46,872 nt of DNA from JBCDBL01 sp039183635 (GCA_039183635.1 JBCDBL010000009.1:1-46872); one strand, 5' to 3'. Shown: positions 33,502 to 42,402, numbered from the stretch's first letter. A program made the numbers and translations. The notes: generated from the letters alone by a model not told the origin.

Positions 33502-34623
33502 TTATAATGATCCGTAGACCGCGTCGATCAACCGCTTCGGTCGGGGGTCGCCCATAAGGTGTTCGGACATTCTGTTCGTGACATAGGCGAAACTCAGCCC
33601 CGCATCGGCGTCGGCGAAGGTGCATGCGCCGCCGAAGCCGGAATGGCCAACGGCTTCAGGATTGGGGCCATAGATTGAAAGCCCTTTGTTGCGCATAAGG
33701 CCCGCCGCCCAGGAGATGTGAAACGGCAGGACGAGGTTGTCGCTTGCAATACGCTCCTGCGTCGCTGCGGCGATCGCTTCGTTAGAGATAAACCGCTCGC
33801 CGCCGGCGATATGGCCGTCGACAAAGGCGTGCATAAGGCGTGCAAGCCCCCGGGCCGTGGCGTGAGTGTTCGCCGCCGGGATCTCCGCCCGCATCCATGC
33901 CTCGTTTCCCGGCTGGCCTGAGCTTGACCAGGGTTTTAGGAAAGCCGCCTCTTTGTACGGATTAAGCTGGCCGAGATTCGGAGGGCGCGGCGGTTTCGCC
34001 ATTTTAGGCGCTGCGGCGAATTCGGTTTCTTTAAGGCCGATTAAAACCGCATCTTCCGGCGCTTTTTGCAAAGCGCGCAGCGCCGCGCCTGGCGTCTCGC
34101 CAGTGGCGCGACGGAGCAACTCGCCGGCGATGAAGCCATAGGTGATCGGATGATATCCCGACGCTGTTCCAGGGGACCACATCGGCGCCAGTGCGGCGAT
34201 TTTGGCGCATATCCCGTCCCAGTCGAGCCAGTCCGTCGGCGCGATCGCCTCGGGAAAACCCGGCAGGCCCGCCTGGTGCGACAGCGCTTCGACCACGGTG
34301 ACTTTGTCCTTGCCTTCGGCGGCGAAGGCGGGCCAATAGCTTGCAACGGGTGCGTCATAGGCGAGGGCGCCCTCGTCGACGGCCTTTGCGATCAAGAGCG
34401 CGACGAGGGCCTTTCCCGTGGAGTAGATCGCCGGCGTTGTCGCGGCGTCCCAGGGGGTGGTGCGCTTACGGTCGCGCCAGCCGCTATGGATGTCGACGAC
34501 CGCAGCGCCGTCCTGAAAAACAGTGCAGGCTGCGCCGATGTCTCCGTCCTTTTCAAAGTTGTCGGCGAACGCGTCTGCGACGACGCCAAACCCCTCCGTG
34601 TAATGACCATGTATCTCAATCAT
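33502..34623 (-). CDS. beta-lactamase-fold serine hydrolase (class C/esterase type, 373 aa)
   Basis: This is a penicillin-binding-protein/beta-lactamase-fold esterase or peptidase. Ser68 and Lys71 form the SxxK motif (YSTGKALVALL). The second motif is SGYHPITYG (Y-x-x), and the third appears as GHSGFGG. Without a signal peptide it is probably cytoplasmic, and more likely an esterase than an antibiotic beta-lactamase. Its ATG overlaps the TGA of pdxY in the sequence ATGA, with GAAGGAA upstream, so translation is coupled to pdxY. The substrate is unknown. Confidence 0.88.
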   Translation of the reverse strand: MIEIHGHYTEGFGVVADAFADNFEKDGDIGAACTVFQDGAAVVDIHSGWRDRKRTTPWDAATTPAIYSTGKALVALLIAKAVDEGALAYDAPVASYWPAFAAEGKDKVTVVEALSHQAGLPGFPEAIAPTDWLDWDGICAKIAALAPMWSPGTASGYHPITYGFIAGELLRRATGETPGAALRALQKAPEDAVLIGLKETEFAAAPKMAKPPRPPNLGQLNPYKEAAFLKPWSSSGQPGNEAWMRAEIPAANTHATARGLARLMHAFVDGHIAGGERFISNEAIAAATQERIASDNLVLPFHISWAAGLMRNKGLSIYGPNPEAVGHSGFGGACTFADADAGLSFAYVTNRMSEHLMGDPRPKRLIDAVYGSL

Positions 34624-35516
34624 GAATGTTCCTTCGGCGCCCCTGAAGTATCGTCGCGTCGGTCTTGGCCTGCCTCCGCCACTGTCACGGCGGGGTGGGG
34701 GCGGTGCAGACGATGCTGGCCCGCCACAAGGCGCATTTCGTCGGCGTCGGCGCTCTCCTCGGCGATGGCGGCGACTGCGCCGACGGCCTCAGCGAGGGCG
34801 CTCGGCGCTTCTTGTCCCCACAATCGCGCTCCGGCGTAAACGGCGGTGAACAGATCCCCGAGGCCCGACGGCGGCGCCCCGGCCGTAAAAGGCCCTTCGG
34901 CGCGCCAGGCCCGCCCGCCGGCAACGGCGATGGCGCTCGCCGTGCCGGGCGCCGTAGACGTCACTACGGTCTCCGGCGCAAGCCCCTTTGCAGCTTCAGC
35001 GATCTCCGTCAGGGTTTTCGGCGCTCCTCCGGCAAGGCGCTGTAGTTCGAAAAGATTGGGCGTTATAATATCCGCTTTCGGAACAAGCGTATCTGCGATG
35101 GCCGCAGCGCGCGCCTCGTCCACATAGATCCCCTTCGGTTCGTCGCCCAGCACCGGGTCGCAGATGTATATCGCTTTGGGATTTGCGGCGCGTACGGCGT
35201 CGACGATCTCCGCCAGGACCGGGGCCTGATCCGCAGCGCCGATATAGCCGGTGAGGACGCCGTCGATCTCCCTAAATACTGGTAGTTTTTGTAGCGACGC
35301 CGTCATTTGCCCCAAAAGCCCGGCGTCCGTCGCCACGCCTGCCGGCGCGCCATGGCCCGGATGGTGGGATAATAGCGCCGTAGGCAGAGAAATGACATCG
35401 ATGCTGCGTCGTTGCAGGGCGAATACGGCGGCGGAGTTGCCCACATGGCCGTAAGCCACCTGACTTTGCAGGCTGAGGATGCGCGGGCGGCGCGTCGATG
35501 AAGCGGGGTCGGTCAT
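34620..35516 (-). CDS. pdxY: pyridoxal kinase (298 aa)
   Basis: It phosphorylates pyridoxal to PLP in the B6 salvage pathway, cytoplasmic. The ribokinase-like fold shows LSLQSQVAYGHVGNSAAVFA (residues 14-33, the substrate end of the family), GVLTGYIG, YICDPVLGD, and GLGDLFTA near the C-terminus carrying the catalytic Asp and anion hole. The length is near the family norm of about 285. The last about 20 residues (after HRPHPAVTV) are longer and charged. It is first gene of a two-gene unit with the serine hydrolase. The upstream gap is a palindromic repeat. Confidence 0.92.
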   Translation of the reverse strand: MTDPASSTRRPRILSLQSQVAYGHVGNSAAVFALQRRSIDVISLPTALLSHHPGHGAPAGVATDAGLLGQMTASLQKLPVFREIDGVLTGYIGAADQAPVLAEIVDAVRAANPKAIYICDPVLGDEPKGIYVDEARAAAIADTLVPKADIITPNLFELQRLAGGAPKTLTEIAEAAKGLAPETVVTSTAPGTASAIAVAGGRAWRAEGPFTAGAPPSGLGDLFTAVYAGARLWGQEAPSALAEAVGAVAAIAEESADADEMRLVAGQHRLHRPHPAVTVAEAGQDRRDDTSGAPKEHS

Positions 35517-35564
35517 ACCGCGCCCACCAAACCGTTGTGACGGCGCTACGTCAAGGCTGTGGCG

Positions 35565-35669
35565 TTAAAGCATTTCCAGGCCAAGTGTGTACGGCTGGCC
35601 GTCCGGAAATGCGACCAACCAAAGACCTGGTGCAATTCTACGATCAAGATTGAACGGGAAGCGCTTTAG
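35565..35669 (-). repeat. palindromic mosaic repeat (copy 7)
   Basis: On the minus strand it reads TCTAAAGCGCTTCCCGTTCA, then CAGGTCTTTGG, then the same CATTTCCGGACGGCCAGCCG...ACACACTTGGCCTGG module seen at 4210-4245. The two copies share nearly the whole 35-base core. It lies between pdxY and the YbjN-domain gene, both minus strand, and its right end provides the TAA stop of the latter (35666-35668). Confidence 0.75.
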
Positions 35670-36184
35670 ACGTTCGCCGCAGTATTCAGTTGTGCAATGA
35701 AATCGTCGAGGACATTGATCCAGTTTGAGACGCTGTCGGCGAGATTGGAGATCGTCACGCCGCCGCGCAGATTTACTGCGAAGTCGACGCCCACGGCCTG
35801 ACGCTCTTCAATAACGTATCCCCGGCCAAACACTTTTGATTCATTGTAGCGGTTGACGATTTTATAGTCTTCTTCCGTGATTTCACGGTCCAGCTCAATA
35901 TTGGCGAAGAACAAGAGCTGATCGCACCGTTCCTGCCCGCCATCGTCTTCGCAGCCGAAGGTGCGCACGTAAAATGGGAACTGGCCCGCCTGGCCGACAA
36001 TCACCGGAGCACCGGTGGACCGGTCGCTGGCGACGGAGGCGCTGAAGCCTGCAGCCGATAGAATTTGCTGCAGCTCCATGCCTGTGACTCCGCCGACGAT
36101 TTGGTCGCCGTTTTGTGCGGACGCCGGCGCCGTTGCGGCAAATATACTCGCGGCGATCAACGTCGCCGCCAAAAAGCGATACAT
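35666..36184 (-). CDS. secreted YbjN-domain protein (172 aa)
   Basis: A signal peptide (MYRFLAATLIAASIFAATAP, cleavage near ASAQ at 24) is followed by a YbjN-type sensory/chaperone-like fold. GMELQQILSAAGFSASV begins the first helix. Two Cys (FGCEDDGGQERC) and a long strand-helix stretch follow (FANIELDREITEEDYKIVNRYNES split by turns). I start at the ATG at 36184, with GGGGGAG upstream. The function of exported YbjN proteins is unclear. Its stop codon lies within the adjoining palindromic repeat. Confidence 0.8.
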   Translation of the reverse strand: MYRFLAATLIAASIFAATAPASAQNGDQIVGGVTGMELQQILSAAGFSASVASDRSTGAPVIVGQAGQFPFYVRTFGCEDDGGQERCDQLLFFANIELDREITEEDYKIVNRYNESKVFGRGYVIEERQAVGVDFAVNLRGGVTISNLADSVSNWINVLDDFIAQLNTAANV

Positions 36185-36326
36185 GGACTTAAACTCCCCC
36201 CAAAGAGCACAATAGGAGACAAGCATGAGCCAGGCGGCTCAGGGTTGCAAGGCCGCGGCGCATTGTCGCGCTCGATATGCGGAAAACCTCAGCAATATCA
36301 ATTTATAAACCGGCTTTGTGGTTTCG

Positions 36327-36354
36327 TTGACTTGCCAAACGACCATTCTAGACT
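36327..36354 (+). promoter_or_regulatory. possible sigma-70-type promoter of sdhCDAB
   Basis: TTGACT (36327-36332) and TAGACT (36349-36354) are separated by 16 bases, about 72 bases before the sdhC start. The match is moderate and there is no upstream competitor in the 241-base gap. Confidence 0.35.
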
Positions 36355-36425
36355 CTAAAGCCTTCGTTTCAGGCGGTGTTTACGGCGCGTAAGGCCATCG
36401 CCTTCGCCGGAAAAGGAAAGAGAAT

Positions 36426-36830
36426 ATGGCACATACGCCGATGGCGGAGCGGCCTTTGTCACCGCATCTGCAGATCTACAGATGGACCATGACGATGGCG
36501 ACATCGATCATTCATCGCGCGACAGGCATGGCGATGATGGCGGGCACGGTCCTTCTTGCGTTCTGGCTGGTCTCCGCGGCCATGGGGCCGGAGGCCTATG
36601 CATTCGCCCAAGGTCTCTTCGGCTCGCCCTTCGGCCTGTTCGTATTGTTCGGCTATACTTATGTCGTATTCTTCCACATGCTGAACGGCCTTAGATACAT
36701 GTTCTGGGACCTTGGCCACGGCTTTAATCCGCAATTTGCCGACATGACAGGAACGGTCGCGGTCGCAGCCGCCGGCGTTTTGACTCTCCTTACATGGAGC
36801 GTCGGCTTGTATCTGCGGGGAGGGTTTTAG
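36426..36830 (+). CDS. sdhC: succinate dehydrogenase cytochrome b556 subunit (134 aa)
   Basis: This is a membrane anchor of complex II, three helices, binding heme b and quinone with SdhD. The signature RPLSPHLQIYRW (residues 9-20) and SIIHRATGMAM (27-37) are present. HMLNGLRYMFWDLGHG carries the heme ligand His. Length is standard. AAGGAAAG precedes the ATG. It is first gene of sdhCDAB; five bases separate it from sdhD. Confidence 0.94.
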   Translation: MAHTPMAERPLSPHLQIYRWTMTMATSIIHRATGMAMMAGTVLLAFWLVSAAMGPEAYAFAQGLFGSPFGLFVLFGYTYVVFFHMLNGLRYMFWDLGHGFNPQFADMTGTVAVAAAGVLTLLTWSVGLYLRGGF

Positions 36831-36835
36831 CCGCC

Positions 36836-37216
36836 ATGTCTATCCGCACCCCCTACGCTCGGGTTCAGGGCCTTGGCTCCGCCAAAGAGGGCGTCGGCCA
36901 TTTCATCGCCCAACGTCTCAGCGCCGCCGCTCTCATCCCATTGTTTCTGATTTTCATCGCCTTCATCATCAGCATCGCCGATGCGGATTATGAAACGTTC
37001 AAGGCGCGCATTTCTTCACCGCTGATGGCGACCCCGCTTTTGCTTCTCATTCTCACTGGTTTCTACCATATGCGCATTGGTGTCCAGGTTGTGATTGAAG
37101 ACTATATCCATAAGCATGGAACAAAGCTGCTTCTCCTGGCGCTCAATACGTTCTGGGCGGTCGGAGGGGCGCTTCTGTGCATTTACTCCGTGTTAAAACT
37201 TAGCTTTGCAGGTTAA
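36836..37216 (+). CDS. sdhD: succinate dehydrogenase membrane anchor subunit (126 aa)
   Basis: This is the second membrane anchor of complex II. It has three hydrophobic helices: about 32-50 (ALIPLFLIFIAFIISIA), about 63-83 (ending GFYHMRIGVQ, which holds the heme-region His), and about 99-121. It is followed by the short charged DYIHKHG loop between the last two helices. I start at the ATG at 36836 (MSIRTPYARVQGLGSA), the usual alphaproteobacterial SdhD N-terminus; the upstream in-frame ATG lies inside sdhC. sdhA starts six bases later. Confidence 0.92.
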   Translation: MSIRTPYARVQGLGSAKEGVGHFIAQRLSAAALIPLFLIFIAFIISIADADYETFKARISSPLMATPLLLLILTGFYHMRIGVQVVIEDYIHKHGTKLLLLALNTFWAVGGALLCIYSVLKLSFAG

Positions 37217-37222
37217 TCGCTT

Positions 37223-39007
37223 ATGACGTCCTATGACATTGTCGACCATACCTATGACGTCGTGGTCGTCGGCGCAGGAGGCTCCGGCCTTCGCGCCACC
37301 CTCGGCGCGGCGCAGGCCGGCCTTCGCACCGCCTGCGTCACCAAGGTTTTTCCGACCCGCTCCCACACTGTGGCGGCGCAGGGCGGAATTTCAGCCTCTC
37401 TCGGCAATATGGGCGAGGATGATTGGCGCTGGCACATGTACGACACGGTGAAGGGCTCCGACTGGCTCGGCGACCAGGACGCCATCGAATATCTTTGCAA
37501 GAACGCCCCTGCCGCCGTGTACGAGCTGGAGCATTGGGGCGTGCCCTTCAGCCGCACCGAGGACGGCAAGATCTACCAGCGCGCCTTCGGCGGCATGACG
37601 AAAAATTTCGGCGAAGGACCGGTGCAGCGCACCTGCGCCGCCGCCGACCGGACAGGTCATGCGATTTTGCACACGCTTTACGGCCAGGCGCTGAAGAACG
37701 ATGCGGAGTTCTACATCGAGTATTTCGCCCTCGATCTCATCATGGATGACGAAGGCGTTTGCCGGGGCATGATGGCCCTGTGCATGGACACAGGCCAAAT
37801 TCACCGCTTCCGGGCGAAAACTGTAATTCTCGCCACGGGCGGATACGGACGGGCCTATTTTTCCTGTACCTCCGCCCATACCTGTACAGGCGACGGCAAC
37901 GCCATGGTTCTGCGCGCCGGCTTGCCGCTCCAGGATATGGAGTTCGTGCAGTTCCATCCCACCGGCATTTACGGCGCCGGCGTCCTCATCACTGAAGGCG
38001 CCCGGGGCGAGGGGGGCTACCTCACAAACTCCGAGGGCGAACGGTTCATGGAGCGTTACGCTCCCTCTGCTAAAGACCTTGCGTCCCGGGACGTCGTTTC
38101 CCGCTCGATGACCATGGAGATCCGCGACGGCCGCGGCGTCGGGGCGAACGGCGATCACATCTTCCTCCACCTCGACCATCTTGATCCGGACGTTCTTGCC
38201 GAGAGGTTGCCTGGCATCTCCGAAAGCGCCCGGGTGTTCGCCGGCGTCGACGTCACCAAAGCGCCGATTCCCGTCATTCCGACGGTTCACTACAATATGG
38301 GTGGTATACAGACAAATTATCACGGCGAGGTGCTGACCAAGAGGGGTGACGATCCGGACGCTATCGTTCCGGGTCTCATGGCGATCGGGGAAGCGGCCTG
38401 TGTGTCTGTTCATGGGGCGAACCGACTTGGCTCCAACTCCCTGATTGATCTTGTGGTGTTCGGCCGCGCCGCCGGCTTGCGCGTCGGCGAAATGCTTGAC
38501 GCCAATGACGCCCAGCCGGAATTGCCGGCGGACGCCGGGGAGGAGGCCCTGGCCCGGCTCGACAAATTCCGCAACGCCAAAGGCGACACGCCGACGTCAG
38601 AGCTGCGCGACGGCATGCAGCGCACGATGCAAAACAATTGCGCCGTGTTCCGCACCGGGGAAGTTCTTGAAGAAGGCGTCGGCCTGATCGCCGACGTTTA
38701 TTCCGGACTGCCTGATATCTCGGTGAAGGATGAGGGGCTTATCTGGAACACCGACCTTATGGAGGCGTTGGAGTTCGATAATATGATTTCCCAGGCGATG
38801 GTGACCATGAACTCCGCTGAAAACCGCAAGGAAAGCCGCGGCGCCCACGCTCGGGAAGACTATCCGGACCGGGATGATAAAGATTGGATGAAACATACCC
38901 TCGCCTGGTGGAAGGATGGGAAAGTGACCATCGACTACCGCCCGGTCCATGATTATACGATGTCGAACGATATCGCCTATATCGAGCCCAAAGCTAGGGT
39001 GTACTAA
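37223..39007 (+). CDS. sdhA: succinate dehydrogenase flavoprotein subunit (594 aa)
   Basis: This is the catalytic subunit of complex II, oxidising succinate to fumarate with covalently bound FAD. VVGAGGSGLRA (residues 15-25) is the dinucleotide motif and His48 in FPTRSHTVAAQGG is the FAD attachment site. HPTGIYGAG and EGARGEGGYL are in the substrate region, with conserved Arg and His. The C-terminal RxYR region is intact. Length matches. The gap to sdhB (87 bases) contains the twin hairpin at 39023-39079, unusual inside this operon. Confidence 0.97.
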   Translation: MTSYDIVDHTYDVVVVGAGGSGLRATLGAAQAGLRTACVTKVFPTRSHTVAAQGGISASLGNMGEDDWRWHMYDTVKGSDWLGDQDAIEYLCKNAPAAVYELEHWGVPFSRTEDGKIYQRAFGGMTKNFGEGPVQRTCAAADRTGHAILHTLYGQALKNDAEFYIEYFALDLIMDDEGVCRGMMALCMDTGQIHRFRAKTVILATGGYGRAYFSCTSAHTCTGDGNAMVLRAGLPLQDMEFVQFHPTGIYGAGVLITEGARGEGGYLTNSEGERFMERYAPSAKDLASRDVVSRSMTMEIRDGRGVGANGDHIFLHLDHLDPDVLAERLPGISESARVFAGVDVTKAPIPVIPTVHYNMGGIQTNYHGEVLTKRGDDPDAIVPGLMAIGEAACVSVHGANRLGSNSLIDLVVFGRAAGLRVGEMLDANDAQPELPADAGEEALARLDKFRNAKGDTPTSELRDGMQRTMQNNCAVFRTGEVLEEGVGLIADVYSGLPDISVKDEGLIWNTDLMEALEFDNMISQAMVTMNSAENRKESRGAHAREDYPDRDDKDWMKHTLAWWKDGKVTIDYRPVHDYTMSNDIAYIEPKARVY

Positions 39008-39022
39008 CTATTTGCATTGTAA

Positions 39023-39079
39023 GGCGGGTTTCAGCCCGCCGGAATTGCTGCATTAAGAGTTGGCGGGTTAAAACCCGCC
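39023..39079. repeat. two tandem hairpins between sdhA and sdhB
   Basis: The first has arms GGCGGG (39023-39028) and CCCGCC (39035-39040). The second has GGCGGG (39062-39067) and CCCGCC (39074-39079). They are separated by 21 bases and share the same arms, with TTTCAG and TTAAAA as loops. They resemble REP-type intergenic palindromes (GGCGGGTT...AACCCGCC). The sdhB ribosome binding site GAGGAA follows at about 39084-39089. Confidence 0.75.
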
Positions 39080-39094
39080 CTACGAGGAAGAAAA

Positions 39095-39886
39095 ATGGTC
39101 GAACTGGTTCTCCCGAAGAACAGCAGGGTTCAAAAAGGCAAGTATTTCGAAGCTAAAACGAAAGACGGGAAAAAACCCGCCGCTCTTCGTCGTTTCAAAG
39201 TGTACCGTTACGATCCTGAAGTGGGCGGCAATCCCCGTCTCGACACCTATGAGGTGGATACGGACAGCTGCGGGCCGATGATGCTCGACGCCCTCATCAA
39301 GATCAAAGACGAGCTTGACCCGACGCTGACATTTCGCCGGTCCTGCCGGGAAGGGGTCTGCGGCTCTTGCGCGTTCAACATCAACGGCGGCAACACGCTC
39401 GCCTGCACCAAAGGCTGGGGGGAGTTCAAAGGCGACATCACGGTCTATCCGTTGCCGCACCAGCCCGTGATCAAAGACCTCGTCACCGACCTTACGAACT
39501 TTTACGCCCAGCACGCATCAATTCAGCCGTTTCTGCAAACCAAAACGCCGGAGCCCGAAGGCGAATGGCTCCAGGCGCAGGAAGACCGGGAGAAAATGGA
39601 CGGGCTTTACGAGTGCGTCTTGTGCGCCTGCTGTTCGACGTCCTGCCCGTCCTACTGGTGGAATTCCGACCGCTATCTCGGACCGGCGGCGTTGCTTCAG
39701 GCCTATCGCTGGCTGATCGACAGCCGGGACGAATCGACAGGGGAGCGGCTTGATTTCCTGGAGGACCCTTTCCGCCTCTACCGTTGTCACACCATTATGA
39801 ATTGCGCGCAAACGTGCCCTAAGGGGCTAAACCCCGCCAAGGCGATTGCGGAAATCAAAAAAATGATGGTGGAGCGGACGGTTTAA
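39095..39886 (+). CDS. sdhB: succinate dehydrogenase iron-sulfur subunit (263 aa)
   Basis: It carries electrons from FAD to quinone. The 2Fe-2S motif is CREGVCGSCAFNINGGNTLAC split over residues about 87-108. The second set is CVLCACCSTSCPSYWW (4Fe-4S) with CHTIMNCAQTCPKGLNPAKAI (3Fe-4S and 4Fe-4S), all present. Length and order fit family B subunits. The TAA stop (39884-39886) is at the start of a palindromic repeat. Confidence 0.97.
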   Translation: MVELVLPKNSRVQKGKYFEAKTKDGKKPAALRRFKVYRYDPEVGGNPRLDTYEVDTDSCGPMMLDALIKIKDELDPTLTFRRSCREGVCGSCAFNINGGNTLACTKGWGEFKGDITVYPLPHQPVIKDLVTDLTNFYAQHASIQPFLQTKTPEPEGEWLQAQEDREKMDGLYECVLCACCSTSCPSYWWNSDRYLGPAALLQAYRWLIDSRDESTGERLDFLEDPFRLYRCHTIMNCAQTCPKGLNPAKAIAEIKKMMVERTV

Positions 39887-40000
39887 AGCATTTCTTGAGC
39901 GTGTCGCGCAAAAGTGGATACCGGTTTTTGCGCAAAAAGCACGCGTACCACAAAGACCTTAAAGCATCGCCCTGATTGTGATGGATGCGACGACGCGTTA
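39883..40000 (+). repeat. palindromic mosaic repeat (copy 8)
   Basis: TTTAAAGCATTTC leads into GAGCGTGTCGCGCAAAAGTG, GATACCGGTTTTTGCGC, then ACAAAGACCTTAAAGCATCGCCC and a final hairpin ending ACGACGCGTTA. It sits between the convergent sdhB and DUF427 genes. It begins with the sdhB stop codon and ends with the TTA that is the stop (TAA) of the DUF427 gene. It is the fullest copy in the window. Confidence 0.75.
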
Positions 40001-40378
40001 GTCGTTCCAGATTTCCATCACGTCTATCTTGCTGGTGTAAAAAGCAAGGTGGTTTTTGATCGCCGCCACGGCCGGAAAGGGCGTTTCATAGGTCCACACG
40101 GCATCTTTGATAAGGCCGCCGTCCGGCGATTTAATGTGGAAATAAGATGCTTCCCCCTTATAGGGGCACCATGTCGTATGGTCCGAGCGCTCTAAAAACT
40201 CCAAAACGCCATTATCCCGCGGCATGTAAATCACAAGCGGCAGCTCGGCTTCTTTCAAGGCCAAAGCGTGGCGCGTCTCGGCAACGCGCCGGCCAGCGGC
40301 GGCCACGGTGATCCGACCGGCCTGCTCGAAAATTTCGATCGGATGATCCGGACCCGGTTCTTTACGCTCCCGCGTCAT
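39998..40378 (-). CDS. DUF427-domain protein (126 aa)
   Basis: This is a cytoplasmic DUF427 protein. The characteristic HTTWCPYKGEASYFHI (Thr-x-Cys-Pro-Tyr-Lys-Gly) lies in the middle, preceded by PRxDGVLEFLERS-like PRDNGVLEFLERS. The C-terminal YTSKIDVMEIW fits. The function of the family is not established. I start at the ATG at 40378, inferred from family length, since the frame is open further. It is seven bases from grxD, probably one transcript. The stop lies in the palindromic repeat. Confidence 0.85.
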   Translation of the reverse strand: MTRERKEPGPDHPIEIFEQAGRITVAAAGRRVAETRHALALKEAELPLVIYMPRDNGVLEFLERSDHTTWCPYKGEASYFHIKSPDGGLIKDAVWTYETPFPAVAAIKNHLAFYTSKIDVMEIWND

Positions 40379-40385
40379 GGCGATC

Positions 40386-40724
40386 TTAAGCCGTTTCCGT
40401 AATAAGGCCCTTGTCGGCAAGGAATTGTTTTAACTCGCCGCTTTCGAACATCTCCCGAACAATGTCGCAGCCGCCAACAAATTCGCCTTTGACATAAAGC
40501 TGAGGGATCGTCGGCCAGTCGGAGAAGGTTTTCACGCCGTTGCGCACGTCCTCATCCTCAAGGACGTTCTTCGATTCATACGCGACACCGAGATAATCGA
40601 GCACTTGTACAACGACGCTGGAGAAGCCGCATTGCGGGAATTTCGGCGTACCTTTCATGAACAGCATAACATCGTTGCCGTCCACGAGGGACTTGATTTC
40701 AGTATGGGCGGCGGTGTCGGACAT
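40386..40724 (-). CDS. grxD: monothiol glutaredoxin, CGFS type (112 aa)
   Basis: Grx4/GrxD carries and transfers 2Fe-2S clusters. Cys32 in FPQCGFSSVVVQ is the monothiol active site. KGTPKFPQCGFS, WPTIPQLYVKGEFVGGCDI and the C-terminal helix are all typical. Length is standard. It is first gene of the pair grxD-DUF427, minus strand. Cytoplasmic. Confidence 0.96.
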   Translation of the reverse strand: MSDTAAHTEIKSLVDGNDVMLFMKGTPKFPQCGFSSVVVQVLDYLGVAYESKNVLEDEDVRNGVKTFSDWPTIPQLYVKGEFVGGCDIVREMFESGELKQFLADKGLITETA

Positions 40725-40765
40725 GGGGCGCGGCCTTTCAGATAAATAAAACTCTCAACTGTTAG

Positions 40766-41668
40766 CTAGGCGCGCCTTCCTGCGGCGTCAAGCGCGGCGA
40801 GGGCGCGCGCCGGCGGTTCGCGTTCAAGAACGGCCGCATTGGCCCGGATATGGGCTGGCCGGCTTGTGGTTGTCATGGCGCAATCGATGTGGCCGTTTGA
40901 CAGGGTGTAAGCGAGCGCCAGCTCCGCCGCCGCCCAGCCGGGCGTGTCATGGAGCGCTGTCAGCCGCCGCGCCGCAGCCAGCGCCGGGCGATTTTTCGCC
41001 AGCGCCCTAGCAAGGTACCAAACGTCTGCGAGGGTGCGCGGCGCAAACAGGTTTTTATTGTAAAGACCTTGGGCGAGAGGGGCGATGCCCATCACGGTCA
41101 TGCCGGCGGCTTTGGCGTTGGCGATGACGGACCCGCGCGTCCGGTCGATAACGTTGTAAGCGCACATCAGCACGTCAAAACAGCCGGTTTCGACGGCCGC
41201 ACTCAGTTCCGGCCCGGCGCCGCACACCCCAATGGCGCGAACCTTGCCTTCCTCCTTCACCGTTTGAAGCGTTTCGAGACAGGACGCGATATCAGTAGGA
41301 GACGGCCCGTGCAGAAGCAAAATGTCGAGATTATCCCGCCCCAGCCGAAAACGGCTCGCATCTATGTCTTCCCGGATCGCCGCCGCCGAGAAATCTTTAA
41401 CTTTTCGACCTGCCCGGCCCTGGCGCGTGCCGGTCTTTGTCGAGATGACGACCTGTTCCGGTTCGACGCCCTTGAGCGCGACGCCTAGACGCCGTTCGGC
41501 TTCGCCGTCTGCGTAAAATCCGGCGGTGTCAAAGACCCGGACGCCGACGTCGATCGCCGTGCGAACGAGGTTGATCGCCTTTTTTTCGCTAAAATACCGC
41601 TCCGCCCAAACGCCGGAACAGCCGTAGCCGAGGCGGGAGGGCGGCGGCGGGATCGCTGACGTCGCCAT
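40766..41668 (-). CDS. aldo/keto reductase family protein (300 aa)
   Basis: This is an NAD(P)H-dependent reductase with the TIM-barrel AKR fold. The catalytic tetrad is Asp47 (FDTAGFY), Tyr52, Lys78 (ISTKTG) and His120 (LLLHGPS), at the usual spacing. Length fits. The C-terminus is Ala/Arg-rich. The substrate is unknown. It stands apart from grxD by 41 bases and from the exonuclease gene by 119. Confidence 0.9.
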   Translation of the reverse strand: MATSAIPPPPSRLGYGCSGVWAERYFSEKKAINLVRTAIDVGVRVFDTAGFYADGEAERRLGVALKGVEPEQVVISTKTGTRQGRAGRKVKDFSAAAIREDIDASRFRLGRDNLDILLLHGPSPTDIASCLETLQTVKEEGKVRAIGVCGAGPELSAAVETGCFDVLMCAYNVIDRTRGSVIANAKAAGMTVMGIAPLAQGLYNKNLFAPRTLADVWYLARALAKNRPALAAARRLTALHDTPGWAAAELALAYTLSNGHIDCAMTTTSRPAHIRANAAVLEREPPARALAALDAAGRRA

Positions 41669-41787
41669 GTCATCCCCTTGAAAAACGTTTCCTTGTTAAA
41701 TGCGGCGGTCGTATTTGGGAAATTCCCAAAACGCCGTTAAGAGGCGTTGTATAGACATTCCGCCGCCGACCAAACGGGCCATGACAT

Positions 41788-42402
41788 ATGACCATTTACT
41801 TGCATAAAAACGATCTGCCGGACAGCGTCGATTTCGGCGCCTCTGTCGCCGTTGATTCCGAAACTCTCGGGCTTCGTCCGCACCGGGACAAGCTATGCCT
41901 GGTTCAATTGTCCGCCGGCGACGGTGATGCGCATTTGGTGCAGCTCGACCGTTCATCTTATGATGCGCCGAACCTAAAGCGGCTTTTGGCCGATCCGTCC
42001 GTGTTGAAGCTGTTCCACTTCGCCCGGTTCGATATCGCTGTGTTTCAACACTATCTCGGCGTCGACACGAAACCGGTCTACTGCACTAAAATCGCGTCAA
42101 AACTGGTGCGCACCTATACCGATCGCCATGGTTTGAAAGATGTGACGCGAGAGCTTTTGGGCGTTGAACTGTCGAAACAGCAGCAAAGCTCTGATTGGGG
42201 GGCTGCGGATCTGTCGCAGGCGCAGCAGTCCTATGCGGCGTCTGACGTTTTACACCTTCATGCTTTGAAATCCGGCCTCGATGCGATGCTGGCGCGGGAG
42301 GGCCGCACCGCCCTCGCCCAGGCCTGTTTCGATTTCCTGCCCACGCGCGCTGTCCTCGACCTCGCCGGGTGGCCGGAGGAGGATATTTTCGCTCACTCCT
42401 GA
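41788..42402 (+). CDS. RNase D-like DEDDy 3'-5' exonuclease (204 aa)
   Basis: This is a DEDDy exonuclease domain acting on RNA ends, likely tRNA or small RNA processing. Asp23-x-Glu25 (VDSETLG) is Exo I. Asp82 (FHFARFDIAVF) is Exo II. Tyr149-x3-Asp153 (YAASD) is Exo III. Unlike full RNase D (about 375-390 aa) it has no C-terminal HRDC domains, so it is a stand-alone exonuclease of the kind common in alphaproteobacteria. It is followed by the lptC promoter region. Confidence 0.92.
   Translation: MTIYLHKNDLPDSVDFGASVAVDSETLGLRPHRDKLCLVQLSAGDGDAHLVQLDRSSYDAPNLKRLLADPSVLKLFHFARFDIAVFQHYLGVDTKPVYCTKIASKLVRTYTDRHGLKDVTRELLGVELSKQQQSSDWGAADLSQAQQSYAASDVLHLHALKSGLDAMLAREGRTALAQACFDFLPTRAVLDLAGWPEEDIFAHS

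Noticed and set aside
37391..38413. 340-codon open frame opposite sdhA
   Set aside because: It lies wholly within sdhA on the opposite strand; its composition is that of an antisense shadow.
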